DNA of 64,000 nucleotides from Providencia rettgeri (GTDB taxonomy: Bacteria; Pseudomonadota; Gammaproteobacteria; Enterobacterales; Enterobacteriaceae): assembly GCA_900455085.1 (NCBI GenBank), contig UGTZ01000001.1:2944501-3008500 (forward strand). The letters are read 5' to 3'. The first letter of the stretch is position 1, and every line of letters begins with the position of its first letter. Shown piece by piece: positions 9,330 to 20,086 of the stretch. A program made the position numbers and the translations under genes. Under the pieces are notes generated by a model. It was not told where the DNA came from, made no database searches, and worked only from the letters and a program-made list of their open reading frames with translations.

Positions 9330-10000
9330 ATACTCAGTGATGGCTTTTCTGGTTTCAACCCAGAAACCATCAATCCTCCAGTAAATTCAACATAAAACTC
9401 TGTAGGTTAAGCATTCAATGTATTGATGTTTATCAAATATTTTAATGAAAGTTTCCATATTTTTGTCATGCATTTCAGCAGCCTCTTTATTCAGTTTCTT
9501 AAATTAGGATTTTGACGTTCTATTCCCTGCGTAAATCGTTTACTCATCAAGTGCTTCTTCTTTGGTAATAACGGGTAAGCTCGGTAATATCGATACACCA
9601 AAACAGAATATCAAGCTTAGAAAGCATCCTTAATAATTTTTGCAGACTCTTGCGACTCCGTGCGCCCAGTATACGCTATTCTACGTTTTAACTGAGATGA
9701 CCAATACCATAACCGTTGTCGATTTTTGTTACCGACAAGCGCTCAGATCCCGTCCATTTTTCTAAAATGTAAACCTGTAAATTCTGCAAAGACAGTATTA
9801 TTATCTGACAAGACTTGAGTTTTTAAAGTGCGCATGACCCTATCAACTATCAATGCTGATATGCAAAATCCAAACCGTGTAACGAATGACCACATTATTC
9901 ATCGTCAGTACAACTACTTACTCTCTGATACTGGACTAAAAGGTACGCCAACGGCGTCTGACAGCGGCAACTGGGATAACCGACATTGCCGGAGTCATGC
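9330..10000 (-). mobile_element. IS1-like transposase remnant
   Basis: Leftward broken frames give ILEKWTGSERLSV, WYWSSQLKRRIAYTG, then KKKHLMSKRFTQGIERQNPNL and EMHDKNMETFI. The SKRFTQ.IERQN.NLR pattern is the signature end of IS1-family transposases. Many stops; inactive. Confidence 0.6.
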
Positions 10001-10213
10001 TTTTTAACAGCCTCAATTAATCCTTCAGTGAAACGAGAGCAGCACTGAACCTCAACAAAAATGTATGGAATACTCGACCAGTTCAGAGGCTTTTAGGTTG
10101 TCATATATAAAATAATTAACATCCCCTCTGAGTTCAGCAATCATTGTTTAATATTAATCATTTTTTTTGTAGAATAAATCATTCAACCTTTTAGAACATA
10201 AAGAGAATTTGCT

Positions 10214-10537
10214 ATGAAAAAAACATTTTTAATGTCTATTTTTTGCATCGCAGCACTATCATTAAGCGCATGTGCAGTAAAAAATGACTCAACTGAATTC
10301 AAAGGTCTTGGCTTTACATATAACTCCAATATTGAAAAAACAGATGATGGCAACTATGTAGCTTCAGTAGAAGCCGCACCAGGTGCAGGTCGAGAAAATG
10401 GCGCAGTAGCTTATGCAACTACAAACGCATCCAATTACTGCCAGAAACAAAATAAAGCACTAAAAGTGCTAAGTGATGAAAGAAGCTCAAATTATATAAT
10501 CAATGGCGTAGCCAGAGTTAAATTTAACTGTATCTAA
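10214..10537 (+). CDS. Small lipoprotein, unknown function
   Basis: A 107-residue protein, MKKTFLMSIFCIAALSLSACA, with a lipobox LSAC placing the lipidated Cys at residue 20. AAAGAGAA precedes the ATG. The mature part has a GAGRENGAVAYATTNASNYCQKQNKA stretch and a final FNCI, leaving two Cys that may form a disulphide. No family recognised. It has its own promoter region and lies between IS remnants. Confidence 0.8.
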   Translation: MKKTFLMSIFCIAALSLSACAVKNDSTEFKGLGFTYNSNIEKTDDGNYVASVEAAPGAGRENGAVAYATTNASNYCQKQNKALKVLSDERSSNYIINGVARVKFNCI

Positions 10538-10622
10538 TTATTAAAAAGCTAACCTCATGAATTAATTGCTCTATTAACAGCATTACATAAAGTTGGAGAT
10601 TTTTTGTTCTGCGGTTTGTAAG

Positions 10623-10657
10623 GCCTAGGTCCGATTAAATATCGGACCTAGGCTTTT
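10623..10657. terminator. Strong hairpin with T-tract
   Basis: A 13-bp perfect stem (GCCTAGGTCCGAT and complement) with a 5-base loop, then TTTTAATTT. It may end the lipoprotein transcript, although it also overlaps the 3' end of the IS3-type remnant. Confidence 0.7.
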
Positions 10658-10885
10658 AATTTAACTTTAATCCGCTTGGTATTGTAATACGCTATATATT
10701 CATCAATTTTATCATCCAATTCATCAGCATCTTGAAAAGGATTTCCATGATACATTTCTGATTAAAATAGCCTAAAAAAGTTTTCAACAATAACATTATC
10801 GAATCAATTACTCTTATTTGACATACTCCACTTAATCCCATTATCCCGAAGTCAACTTCAGGCTATTACAGAGAAGGTAGTTTGG
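10655..10885 (-). mobile_element. IS3-family orfB 3' fragment
   Basis: The leftward reading gives FDNVIVENFFRLF, SEMYHGNPFQDADELDDKIDEYIAYYN and RIKVKLK. This is the end of the integrase domain of IS3/IS150-type transposases (NxVxENFF...YIxYYNxxRIKxKLKG). Only about 75 codons remain. Confidence 0.7.
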
Positions 10886-10889
10886 GCTT

Positions 10890-11640
10890 CTAGCCTTTTC
10901 AGCCAAAGGCCTAGGCTATCATCGCGTTTTTTTTACACAGCGTATTACCGAACGAGCACCATAAATGATTAACGTTCTCAAGCTTCGGTTCCATTTTTTC
11001 TTGCGGCTGTTAATCTTTGTTTCCCTCCTGAACAGTCTCCTAAGAACCAGACAGCACCAAGCCTATAATTTTCTGTCACTGGAAAGTTGCACTGCGCTCA
11101 CTTCGCTAATAAATGCCGCATCTATAAATGGGTCGACATCAGGGATTGTTCATAAATTCCGATATGTTTTCTATTGTGAAGATAATGCGGCAATTTCTTT
11201 ATCTAGACTGGTAACTCATTCATTTAATGCTTGCATATCTTCTCGTTATGAAAAGAGTAAACGAAGCTGCTTGGCTATCGTGTTCACTGCTCAACTATAA
11301 GTTGGCGGGTATTGCACAGAGCTTTGACATCCTGCTACTCGATGTTTTGAACGATACGAAGTGAATATTAGGGCAACATGCTGTTTCATAGATTGCCAGC
11401 GCATCGTCTGCATCATTTTTCTGATTTCTTACAAACACTTTCACATGCTGAGCATGGGATAAGTTTTACACTACCCCCCCCTGAAGTAAGAGGTTTAACA
11501 GTCCTCCATCGTAAGGATAGTATCTGGTTCAAACTGGTGGGTAATATCTAGCAATTTCTGGCGAGATATTTTTTGTTCGCAGCAATAAAAGTATCAATCA
11601 TCTAGACATATACGTGAAAAACAGATTGGCGATGTTAATA
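10890..11640 (-). mobile_element. IS110-family transposase remnant
   Basis: Read leftward through stops and shifts: LDITHQFEPDTILTMEDC, VKLIPCSACESV, DADDALAIYETACCPNIHFVSFKT, QDVKAL and SGGKQRLTAARKNG. These match IS110/IS1111 transposases. The rightward open frame at 10965-11300 lies inside it and is a shadow. Confidence 0.65.
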
Positions 11641-11642
11641 CC

Positions 11643-12968
11643 TAGACTGGCCTCTTAGATCTTCAGACAGTTGGGTTCACTTAAATTAATGATAATCTTA
11701 ATACTAGTTTTTAATATAGTTCTTGGAGATAACAAGATCGAGATATTTGGTCCTGAACGTAGAAAACGACGTTCCCCACAAAAAAATGGCCATTGTTCAG
11801 CAAAGCTTTGAGCCAGGTATGAGTGTTTCCATGATTGCTAGACAACATGGTATCGCGACAAATCAGTTTTTCCTTTAGCGTAAATGGTATCAAGAAAGAA
11901 GCCTGACCGCGGTAACAGCAGGTGAACAAGTTATTCCTGTCTCTGAGCTAGCTTCTGCTATCAAGCAAATTAAAAAGCTACAGCGGTTGCTTGGCAAAAA
12001 AACAATGGGTAATGAACTTCTTAAAGAAGCAGTCGAGTATAACCGCGAAAAAAGTGGGTAGTGCTCGTGCCCTTATTACCCCAGGATTGAAAATTAGCTT
12101 AGTGAGCGAAACCTTACTTGTGTCACGAGCGCAGTTATAAGTTCTAGCAAAACGAAAAAGTGATTGGAAAGATAAACGAGAACGATGCCCTCAAGATGAT
12201 AGCGATGGGCTTGCTCGTATACACAACACTATCGATAAGCTGCCTAGGTATAGGTATCGCCCCGTCTGGGCGATGTTATGTCGGCAACCTGAGAATGAAC
12301 ATATAGCGATTATTAATGACAAACTAGTTTACTGTATCATGAAGTAATCAGCATTATTACAGGAACGTAACCCCGCAATCCCGGTCCTCGAAACGAGCTC
12401 ATACAGGAAAAGTGGCAGTGAATGAAAGCAACCAACGTTGGTGTTCAGATAGTTTTGAGTTCCGATGTGATAATGGTGAAAAACTGAGCGTCACGTTCGC
12501 TTTAGACTGTTTTGTTCGAGAACCCCTTCATTGGATTGCTAGCACGGGATGCTTTGACGGTGAAACCGTGCAAGATGTCATAATAGGCGCAGGCAGTATT
12601 CCTTCGGTAACGGGTTTCCGACAAAATCAGTAGAGAGATTGACCGATAATGGTTCAGCATATCTAACCCATGAAATGCTGTGGTTCGCTAAACAAGTTGG
12701 TTTATCCCCTAGACATACGGCGGTACATAGCCCCCAAAGTAACAGTATTTCAGAACTCTTTGTAAAAATCATGAAGCGAGACTACGTAAGTTTAATGCCA
12801 AAACCTAATGGATTAACGGCAGTAAAGAATCTTGCGGCAGCCTTCGAGCATGACAATGAATTGCATCCTCATATTGCACTGGATTATTGTTCTCCGCGAA
12901 CGTACCTGCGGCATCGAACTCATAATGAAACAAGTGATAAAAAGTGTCTGGAAATATAGGGTCAAATG
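11643..12968 (+). mobile_element. IS2-like element, decayed but with both ends
   Basis: The left end TAGACTGGCCTCT and right end TGTCTGGAAATATAGGGTCA match the termini of IS2 (IS3 family); the length of about 1325 bp is close to IS2's. orfA is recognisable (GPERRKRRSPQKMAIVQQSFEPGMSV, ending GNELLKEAVEY) but frameshifted. orfB survives as two frames, 12412-12633 (NESNQRWCSDSFEFRCDNGEKL) and 12639-12959 (LTDNGSAYLTHEML to KKCLEI), separated by a TAG at about 12631. Not active. Confidence 0.85.
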
Positions 12969-13166
12969 CAATAAGCATAAAAATCTCACGATTACGAAGT
13001 TTTATTTTTTATCAATGCAATATCAGAGTGGCTCATATAACACAAGTAGCTAATTTGAGTAGCTGGAAGAATAAATTATTCAGTACTATACAATAGTAGA
13101 ATAGTAATAAAAAGTTGGATATTTTATACATCAATACCCAACTCATTTTAAGAAAAAATTAAGATA

Positions 13167-14546
13167 TTATACGCTACCTATATCTTTTAAACGATTTCCT
13201 TCCATTAATTTTCTTTCTATTTGTTCAAGAGCTACATTCTTAGTCTCAGGTACATAATATAATGTAATAACAATAAATATAATATTAAGTATTGAATAAA
13301 TCCAAAATGTATTTGTATCTCCTAACAATGATAGCAATGTTAGAAATGTCGCACTCACTATCATGTTAGCCACCCAGTTCGCAGTAGTTGAACATGTAAT
13401 TCCAAAATCTCTACCTTTTAATGGCTGAATTTCAGAGCAAAGAACCCATATGATAGGACCTGCGCTAACCGCAAAACCGATGATAAATAACAATAAAAAA
13501 GATACGCTAATATATTGTAAAAATAGAGTATGTGTTTGATAAGACAGTATATGAGCAAGTAATGCTATACTGATAGCCATAACAGAAAATCCAGCCAGTA
13601 ATAGTTTTTTCCTACCAAAACGATCAACTATTACTATAGCAAATAATGTCGCAATTACATTAACAATACCGACTAAAACGGTCCCATACATTTGCTGAGA
13701 AGTAGAAGCCAATCCAGCTAAAGAAAATATTTTAGGAGCATAATACATAATCACATTTATGCCGGTAAGTTGTTGCATAAATTGCAATGAGATACCTAAA
13801 AATACACTTCTTCGAAAATTTCTATTGTCTCTAAATAAATTAAATCCAGATTGCTTCACTTTTAAACTATTGAGAATATCACCAAGTTCTTGTTCTACTT
13901 CTTCTTTAGACTCGCGCAACTTGAATAATATTTTTTTAGCTTCTTCGACTCTATGTTTACTTACTAACCAACGTGGACTTTCAGGTAAAAATGTAACACC
14001 AAAAAATAATAACACGGCTGGAATAGCCGTAATCCCTAGCATCCAACGCCAAGCATGATCATAACTAAAACCAGTATCCGATATAAAAGCTAATAATATA
14101 CCGATAGTAATCATTAGTTGATACATAGAAATCATGCCACCCCTGATTTTCTTAGGGGCAATCTCAGATAAATATGCAGGAGTTGTAAATGAAGATATAC
14201 CAATAGCGAGGCCTAATATAACTCTAGAAAATATAAGAAAATAAGCATTTGGTGATAGTGAAGAACCTAAAGCACCAATTATAAATAATAAAGAGCTAAT
14301 AATTAGGCTTTTCCTTCTTCCATTACGAGATGAAAGCCATCCACTCATCAATGCACCTAATGCAGCACCTAACATCATAGAGCTAACAATAAATTCTTGT
14401 AATGTTGACGATATTTCAAAATCTCGACTAATAAATGGAAGTGCTCCTGAAATCACTCCGGTATCTAACCCAAAGAATAGTCCAGCAAGCGCAGCTAATA
14501 ATCCAACAAAAAACACCATGACATTTATCGAATGTTTTGTTTTCAT
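13167..14546 (-). CDS. MFS sugar:H+ symporter, GalP/AraE-like
   Basis: A 459-residue sugar porter with 12 hydrophobic segments. Family marks are visible: LAALAGLFFGLDTGVISGALPFI in TM1, NGRRKS after TM2, LSEIAPKKIRGGMISMYQ, FLPESPRWL before the central loop, LQQLTGINVIMYYAPKIF in TM7, and VPETKNVALEQIE at the end. It resembles E. coli GalP closely along its length, so hexose uptake (galactose/glucose) is likely. It is the last gene of a leftward operon after kinase, 6PGDH and G6PDH, about 150 bases after zwf. It would supply sugar to those enzymes. AT-rich codons like the rest of the operon suggest transfer as a block. Confidence 0.93.
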   Translation of the reverse strand: MKTKHSINVMVFFVGLLAALAGLFFGLDTGVISGALPFISRDFEISSTLQEFIVSSMMLGAALGALMSGWLSSRNGRRKSLIISSLLFIIGALGSSLSPNAYFLIFSRVILGLAIGISSFTTPAYLSEIAPKKIRGGMISMYQLMITIGILLAFISDTGFSYDHAWRWMLGITAIPAVLLFFGVTFLPESPRWLVSKHRVEEAKKILFKLRESKEEVEQELGDILNSLKVKQSGFNLFRDNRNFRRSVFLGISLQFMQQLTGINVIMYYAPKIFSLAGLASTSQQMYGTVLVGIVNVIATLFAIVIVDRFGRKKLLLAGFSVMAISIALLAHILSYQTHTLFLQYISVSFLLLFIIGFAVSAGPIIWVLCSEIQPLKGRDFGITCSTTANWVANMIVSATFLTLLSLLGDTNTFWIYSILNIIFIVITLYYVPETKNVALEQIERKLMEGNRLKDIGSV

Positions 14547-14703
14547 TATAAAACCATCCTGTTATTAATATATTTCATTGTTGATTTCACTAATTAAATC
14601 AATAATTACTTACAATTCAAATAAACCTTAATTGTATAAAATACAGTAAAAATATTTTCCTGTTATGTACATGTGAAATTAAAAACGCACAAAAAAATAT
14701 ATT

Positions 14704-16140
14704 TCATTGATTATCATAATTAATTGAACGCCAAGAATGATTTTTTTGCATTATTTTATTCTGAGAGTTAGGTCCTTCTGTTCCTGCCTGATAAAGGTCA
14801 GGTTGCCCATGACTCCACGATTTTATAATTGGCTCAATGACTCGCCATGCCCACTCAACCTCATCGAATCGTAAAAAGTTACTTTTCTCTCCTTTTAAAG
14901 CATCTAAAATTAATTGCTCATAAGCAGATACTTCGTATTCTCCAGCATGAGTATAAGGTGCAGTGAGTTCTATATTATGTGTATTTAACTTCATTCCAGG
15001 TAACTTAGCTGTCACCTGCATATCTATTTGTAGATTAGGAAGTAATCTAAAAACCAGCCAATTATTGTCAACACTGATATCGTCAGGTAGTGCTTCTGAT
15101 GGACCTTTGAATTGAATTGCTATTTCTGCATAATTGCGAGCTAATCTCTTTCCACTACGTAAATAAAAAGGAACTCCTCTCCAGCGCCAATTATCAATAT
15201 CTATCCGTAATGCAGCGAAAGTTTCTGTATTGCTATTGGCAGGAATCCCTATTTCATCGCGGTAAGAAATGGTGTCTTTATCATTTATGTTTCCGGCTGT
15301 ATATTGTCCTCTGGCAGCCGAAGTGTCTACATTTGTATCGTTCACCAATCGAATTGATTTTAATATTTCAACTTTATGATCTCTAAGTATTTCACTATCC
15401 CAATGTCCTAATGGTTCAATTGCGGTCAATGTTAATAACTGTATTAAATGATTTTGCAGCATATCCCTCATGGCGCCTGCATGGTCATAGTAAACGGATC
15501 TATTTTCAACCCCCAGAGTTTCGGCATAGGTAATTTGTACTTGTTCAATATGTTCAGAACACCATATAGGCGCTAATACACGATTAGCGAAACGAAAAAT
15601 CATCAGGTTGAGAGTAGCTTCTTTACCTAAAAAATGGTCAATCCTATAAACTTGAGATTCATTCCAATAAGAATGAATTTGACTATGTAAAAACTGCGCC
15701 GAATCTAAATCAGTACCAAATGGCTTTTCAATTAAAATACGCCGCCAATAACTTGAGGATTCTTTTGATAGGCCAGCTTCTCCAATTTTAACTGCAGCTT
15801 TAGCAAATAACGTAGGTGGTAGTGCTAAATAAAAAAGAGCAGAGCCATCAATTTTTTTACTTAATACAGTGAGATCTTTTACATCGAGTGAACCACTAAT
15901 AAAGCTCAAACACTTGCTAAAACTAATCCATTTTTCATCATCAAAATCAAGAACAAACTCACTAAGCGAATCATGAACATGCTCAATAAAATCGTTATCA
16001 TTCCATTGATCGTATGAGTATCCAATAATATTTAATTTAGAAATCATACCTAACTGATGTAATTTAAATAACGAAGGCATTAAAAGTCTTTTGGTCAAGT
16101 CACCGCTAGCACCTAGAATAACTAAAGATAATGGTTTCAT
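14704..16140 (-). CDS. zwf: Glucose-6-phosphate 1-dehydrogenase
   Basis: A 478-residue enzyme oxidising glucose-6-phosphate to 6-phosphogluconolactone with NAD(P)+. It shows the coenzyme fold GASGDLTKR (residues 10-18), IEKPFG (137-142) and the active-site signature RIDHFLGKE (166-174) with its His and Lys. Length is usual. The ATG overlaps the end of the upstream 6PGDH gene by four bases, so the two are translationally coupled. It is probably a second, accessory copy besides the core zwf of the host, to judge from its island location and low GC. No 6-phosphogluconolactonase is present, so lactone hydrolysis would depend on the host or be spontaneous. Confidence 0.95.
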   Translation of the reverse strand: MKPLSLVILGASGDLTKRLLMPSLFKLHQLGMISKLNIIGYSYDQWNDNDFIEHVHDSLSEFVLDFDDEKWISFSKCLSFISGSLDVKDLTVLSKKIDGSALFYLALPPTLFAKAAVKIGEAGLSKESSSYWRRILIEKPFGTDLDSAQFLHSQIHSYWNESQVYRIDHFLGKEATLNLMIFRFANRVLAPIWCSEHIEQVQITYAETLGVENRSVYYDHAGAMRDMLQNHLIQLLTLTAIEPLGHWDSEILRDHKVEILKSIRLVNDTNVDTSAARGQYTAGNINDKDTISYRDEIGIPANSNTETFAALRIDIDNWRWRGVPFYLRSGKRLARNYAEIAIQFKGPSEALPDDISVDNNWLVFRLLPNLQIDMQVTAKLPGMKLNTHNIELTAPYTHAGEYEVSAYEQLILDALKGEKSNFLRFDEVEWAWRVIEPIIKSWSHGQPDLYQAGTEGPNSQNKIMQKNHSWRSINYDNQ

Positions 16141-17171
16141 TTTTCACCACCATTTAGTGTCTTTTTTTCTTGGTGACCACCAAAAGCATGGCGCATTGCA
16201 GACTGTACTCTGTTTGAAAATGAATCGCTTTGCTGTGAAAAGAAACGAGAATATAATGCGGTCGTTAATACTGGCGTTGGTACTCCCAAGTCAATCGCAG
16301 TAACAGATGTCCAGCGCCCTTCTCCTGAGTCAGAAACTTTTCCGGTATAGTTATCTAAATCTTCTGAGAAAAACATTTCTTGAGCAATCAAATCTAACAA
16401 CCAAGAACTAATCACACTTCCTCTTCGCCAAAGCTCACTAATATCTTTTAGTGGTAATTCATATTTATAATTCATCGCCGATTCAAGGGGAGCAGTTTCC
16501 GCGTCCATATCTATTTTATCTAAACCCTGGTTGGCATGTTTTAAAATACTGAACCCCTCTGCATATGCTGCCATTAATCCATATTCAATACCATTATGGA
16601 CCATTTTCACAAAATGCCCTGCGCCACTCTCTCCACAATATAAATATCCATTCTCTGCGGGTGATGGCTCATTTTCACGTCCCTGAGTCCTTTTAGTACC
16701 TGAAACTCCAGGCGCTAAAGCTTTGAATACAGGTTCAAGGAATTCATATTCATTTTGGGGTCCACCAATCATGAGACAATATCCTCGTTTTTCCCCCCAA
16801 ACACCACCACTAACACCCACATCTAAATAATTTATACCGTCATTTTTTAATTCATTTGCTCTACGGATATCGTCAGTAAAATGAGAGTTCCCACCATCGA
16901 TAATAGTGTCACCATTTTTTAAGTATGGTTTAAGTTCAGTAATAACAGCATCAACGATGCCTGCAGGAAGCATTAACCATATTTGTTTAGGTTCAGATAA
17001 ACTTTCAATAAAATCATTTAAATTTGTTGTAAACTTTATTTCCTTGGGTACTTTAGCTTCAGTATTTTTATCATAAACTACACATGAAATACCAGAACAA
17101 GAAATACGTCTAACCATCGCAGAGCCCATTCTTCCCACACCGATAAAACCTATTTGTTTTTTCATATTCAT
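16137..17171 (-). CDS. gnd: 6-phosphogluconate dehydrogenase, short (YqeC/GndA) type
   Basis: About 344 residues, decarboxylating 6-phosphogluconate to ribulose-5-phosphate. Rossmann motif GFIGVGRMG is at the N-terminus, followed by IDGGNSHF, YLDVGVSGGVWG and the catalytic KMVHNGIEYGLM. It is the short, often NAD-dependent form rather than the 470-residue enterobacterial Gnd. A longer GTG start at 17180 is possible, but ATG at 17171 is preceded by GGAG at eight bases and follows the kinase stop by one base. It overlaps zwf by four bases at its 3' end. It sits in the middle of the sugar operon. Confidence 0.92.
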   Translation of the reverse strand: MNMKKQIGFIGVGRMGSAMVRRISCSGISCVVYDKNTEAKVPKEIKFTTNLNDFIESLSEPKQIWLMLPAGIVDAVITELKPYLKNGDTIIDGGNSHFTDDIRRANELKNDGINYLDVGVSGGVWGEKRGYCLMIGGPQNEYEFLEPVFKALAPGVSGTKRTQGRENEPSPAENGYLYCGESGAGHFVKMVHNGIEYGLMAAYAEGFSILKHANQGLDKIDMDAETAPLESAMNYKYELPLKDISELWRRGSVISSWLLDLIAQEMFFSEDLDNYTGKVSDSGEGRWTSVTAIDLGVPTPVLTTALYSRFFSQQSDSFSNRVQSAMRHAFGGHQEKKTLNGGEK

Positions 17172-17172
17172 C

Positions 17173-17863
17173 TTATTCACTCCACATTTTCATTCCACCA
17201 ATAAATGCTTTATCATTACCACCTCTTCTAACATATTCAGGGAGATTATTAATTCTCACTACGTTTCCACCGCCAAGAACAATATAATCTGGCATGAATA
17301 CCTGATAGAAACCATCGGTAATATTTAAAACTTTACTCTCCCAAACTTTATTCCCATTTTTTTTTTCGATAAGCATCACAAGTAAAATATTCATAATCAT
17401 GATCTAAATAATTAAGGTGTCCTAATTCTAGAGAGATAACTTCATTATTCACGACCAAGCTACTACCTAATCCTGTCCCCAATCCTAAAAAAAGCATTTT
17501 CCCTCTATCGTAGCTTCCTATCGCTTGCATTGCTGCATCATTTATTATCTTAACAGGACAGTTAAACGCAGATTTCAAATCAAAATTTACCCATCCATGA
17601 CCTAGATTAGCAGGCTCTTTCATTATACGATTTTCAATAATTAGTGATGGGAAACCAATGCTGATAGCCGAGCAATGAGAAAGAGAATAATTTTCATTTA
17701 ATTCATGGATAAACTTTTGTGGTGTCATTGAGAGACCTGATTTTATTTTTATCGCATTATTTAAATCAGAAGAATAAACCTTAATGAAAGTTCCACCTAT
17801 ATCAATAACCAAAACATTTCTTTTTTTAAAGAAATATTGAACATTCTGATTGGATGATATCAT
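17173..17863 (-). pseudogene. ROK-type glucokinase, split at an A10 tract
   Basis: A ROK-family kinase, close to polyphosphate-glucokinase-like proteins found beside gnd and zwf in other bacteria. Visible: VIDIGGTFIKV (phosphate loop), SIGFPSLI, EPANLGHGW, INDAAMQAIGSYDRGKMLFLGLGTGLGSSLVV (catalytic Asp in INDA) and ELGHLNY. The frame then breaks at ten A's (complement of 17357-17366). Dropping one A gives RKKNGNKVWESK and continues to YIVLGGGNVV and FIGGMKMW, completing about 230 residues. Start ATG at 17863 follows GGAGGGGGG. It would phosphorylate the imported sugar. The A10 run could allow transcriptional slippage, so the gene may still work. Confidence 0.8.
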
Positions 17864-17869
17864 CAACAC

Positions 17870-18299
17870 CCCCCTCCATATTTCACTTTCAATTTCACAT
17901 ATATAAAGAAATATTTAAATAAACATGACTAACCCAATAAATTTAAAATTTATTTACTAATATATATAACAAATTCAACTTTAAATTACAGACCAATAAA
18001 AAAATCAAGTTTAAACCATCAAAAATATTTAATTTAATAATACAAATTTATCTGTCAATTGAAAGAGGAAATACAAACCTGTTGATGAATCATTTAATAT
18101 AAAACATGTCAACCATATCAAAATAAGACTATTGTAATAGCATAATGCGATTGAAAATTAATAACATTATATAGTCCCAATTAGTAAAGTTAACAATCTA
18201 AAATAATTATTAAAACAAAAGGTTACTTATAATATATCCCTCAACATAATACATATTTTTCAAAATAAAATTTTTATGTAATACTATTAAGAATATGAT
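17870..18299. other. AT-rich upstream region of the sugar operon
   Basis: About 430 bases without a coding frame. It must hold the leftward promoter of the kinase-gnd-zwf-transporter operon, but no single -35/-10 pair stands out in such AT-rich sequence. Confidence 0.5.
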
Positions 18300-19110
18300 A
18301 ACAGTTAGAGTTTGTCTCAATAGAACTTTATTCCAAACGATGAGACCACAGACAAAATGCAACATAGCCTCGTAATTTTCGAGCATCTTTTCCCATGAGG
18401 CAGGATACGGTGAAAGCGATTCATCCAACTATGAGTTCTTTCAACAACCCAGTGATGGGTTTTGAACCCGTGTTTTTACTGGCATCAAACTTCTATTTAC
18501 GGGACTGGATATGCGGCTCGTAGCAGCGACTCTATAGATAGGTTTTCCACCAGACTGCATCGTAACCTTTCTCCAAGCAGAGCCTGAGTTTTTCCCCGGA
18601 CGTCTCGTCTGAAGACCATCGAATGTATCTGCAACCAGTTTTGATGTCATGTGTGTTTGCTGTTGCAACAACCAGCGATAAGGGAAGCCCGTAGACGTAT
18701 GTAAGTAGGCTACGTTTTACGCCTTGCTTTCCTCTATCCGTGGGATTACTGCATGTTTATTATTCCTGACAGCGGTGATTTGGTTATGCAGCCGTCCATT
18801 GATAACCAAGTCAAGAAGCATCCAGATATTTACAGGCAAGCAAATCGTTTTACCAAAAGTGATCAAAGATACCGAGATCACGCCATTCCAGTAAGCGCCA
18901 GTGCGCAAAACTCGATGAACGTATCCCGGTGACATTCAGAGCGTTCCACTGGCAGCGGATCTCAAGCACAAAGAATATAGCATCCATAGCAGCGTGGTTT
19001 AAACACGTTTACGGTGAGTGCCGAGCGAATGATTGGTTTTGCGCTCAGAGATAAGCGGTGCTATTTTTTCCCAGAGTTTATTACTGATCCGCCATCTGCT
19101 GCCTGTCATA
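18300..19110 (-). mobile_element. IS5-family element, decayed
   Basis: The leftward reading shows SNKLWEKIAPLISE near the N-terminus, RCQWNAL, NPTDRGKQGVKRSLLTYVYGLPLSLVV, ANTHDIKLVADTFDGLQT and, at the end, ENYEAMLHFVCGLIVWNKVLL. This is an IS5-family DDE transposase with a GAGTTTGTCTC-like end near 18308. Frames are broken at many places. It abuts a truncated IS110 remnant on its right. Confidence 0.75.
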
Positions 19111-19129
19111 TTTTTACCTTCAGAAATTC

Positions 19130-19878
19130 CCCGTTACGACACTACGACGCTTCCTTCATACCCCACAGCTTTACACTTAATTAGCTCTAGTACCTGTTCA
19201 TCGGCTATTGGTGCTATCATGACATCCAAATCAGATATTTCATCGTGTAGCTCAAATATCTGCGGGCCAGCGATTTTAATGCAATACAATAGGCATCCTG
19301 AATATTATGATAGACGGTAACATCGGGTCTCCATACGGCAAGGGTACGGAACAATTGCATCCTCGTAAGATAGCGTATGTGTTCACATAACTCATCTGGG
19401 GCTGACACAATATTCTTTTGGATAATTTGTAGTGCAATACGCAGTGTAACAACAGTCATTTTACGGCAAACTTTGAATACACGTAACGCTTCAATCATGT
19501 CACTTCGTGCTTTCGGTGTGACGATGCGTATACGTGAGAAAGTAGCGTGAGCAGCACTTTCTACATCTATCGTATCACTTTTACCACTCTTACCGCGCTT
19601 CATCTTATCCGGTGCGGTAACCTCCAGTACTTCGATTTTGGCTCTTTAAAAGTAGCGCAGTAGACCAGTTCCATACGACCCCGAACATTCAACACCGATA
19701 CGATCAACTGTGCCAAAAGAAGCCATCCAGGCCAGCATTTTTAACGTGTTGTTAAAAAGAACTCAATACCTAAAGCCCGATTATTTTGATCAACTACTAC
19801 AACCGAAACATGTAAATCTTTATACGTATCAACACCACCAACGACAAACAATGAATTAACGGTTTTTACCTTTGTCAT
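19130..19878 (-). mobile_element. IS110-family transposase, decayed
   Basis: It starts MTKVKTVNSLFVVGGVDTYKD at 19878 (the DEDD-type N-terminus). After several stops it continues VTAPDKMKRGKSGKSDTIDVESAAHATF, IEALRVFKVCRK, LRIALQIIQKNIVSAPDEL and SLARRYL. The C-terminus is cut where the IS5 remnant begins. Different from the IS110 type at 10.9 kb. Confidence 0.75.
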
Positions 19879-20086
19879 AGATCATTTCGTGCTTCAGAGA
19901 TTATTCATCATTTCTCCTGAAGATACCCTGAACAAAACAGTAAAGAGACATTGTCCTTTAAATGATGAAACTCAGCAGTATTAAAACACATCAGACCTTA
20001 GATGGTAGAGTTTCGCTTCGCAGCGATATGACAAGTAAGAGTATTACTGCTCTTGTTAATACCTAGCGTATCCGCTCCTCGCTCAA

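Noticed and set aside
10965..11300. 111-codon rightward frame
   Set aside because: Antisense to an IS110 transposase remnant.
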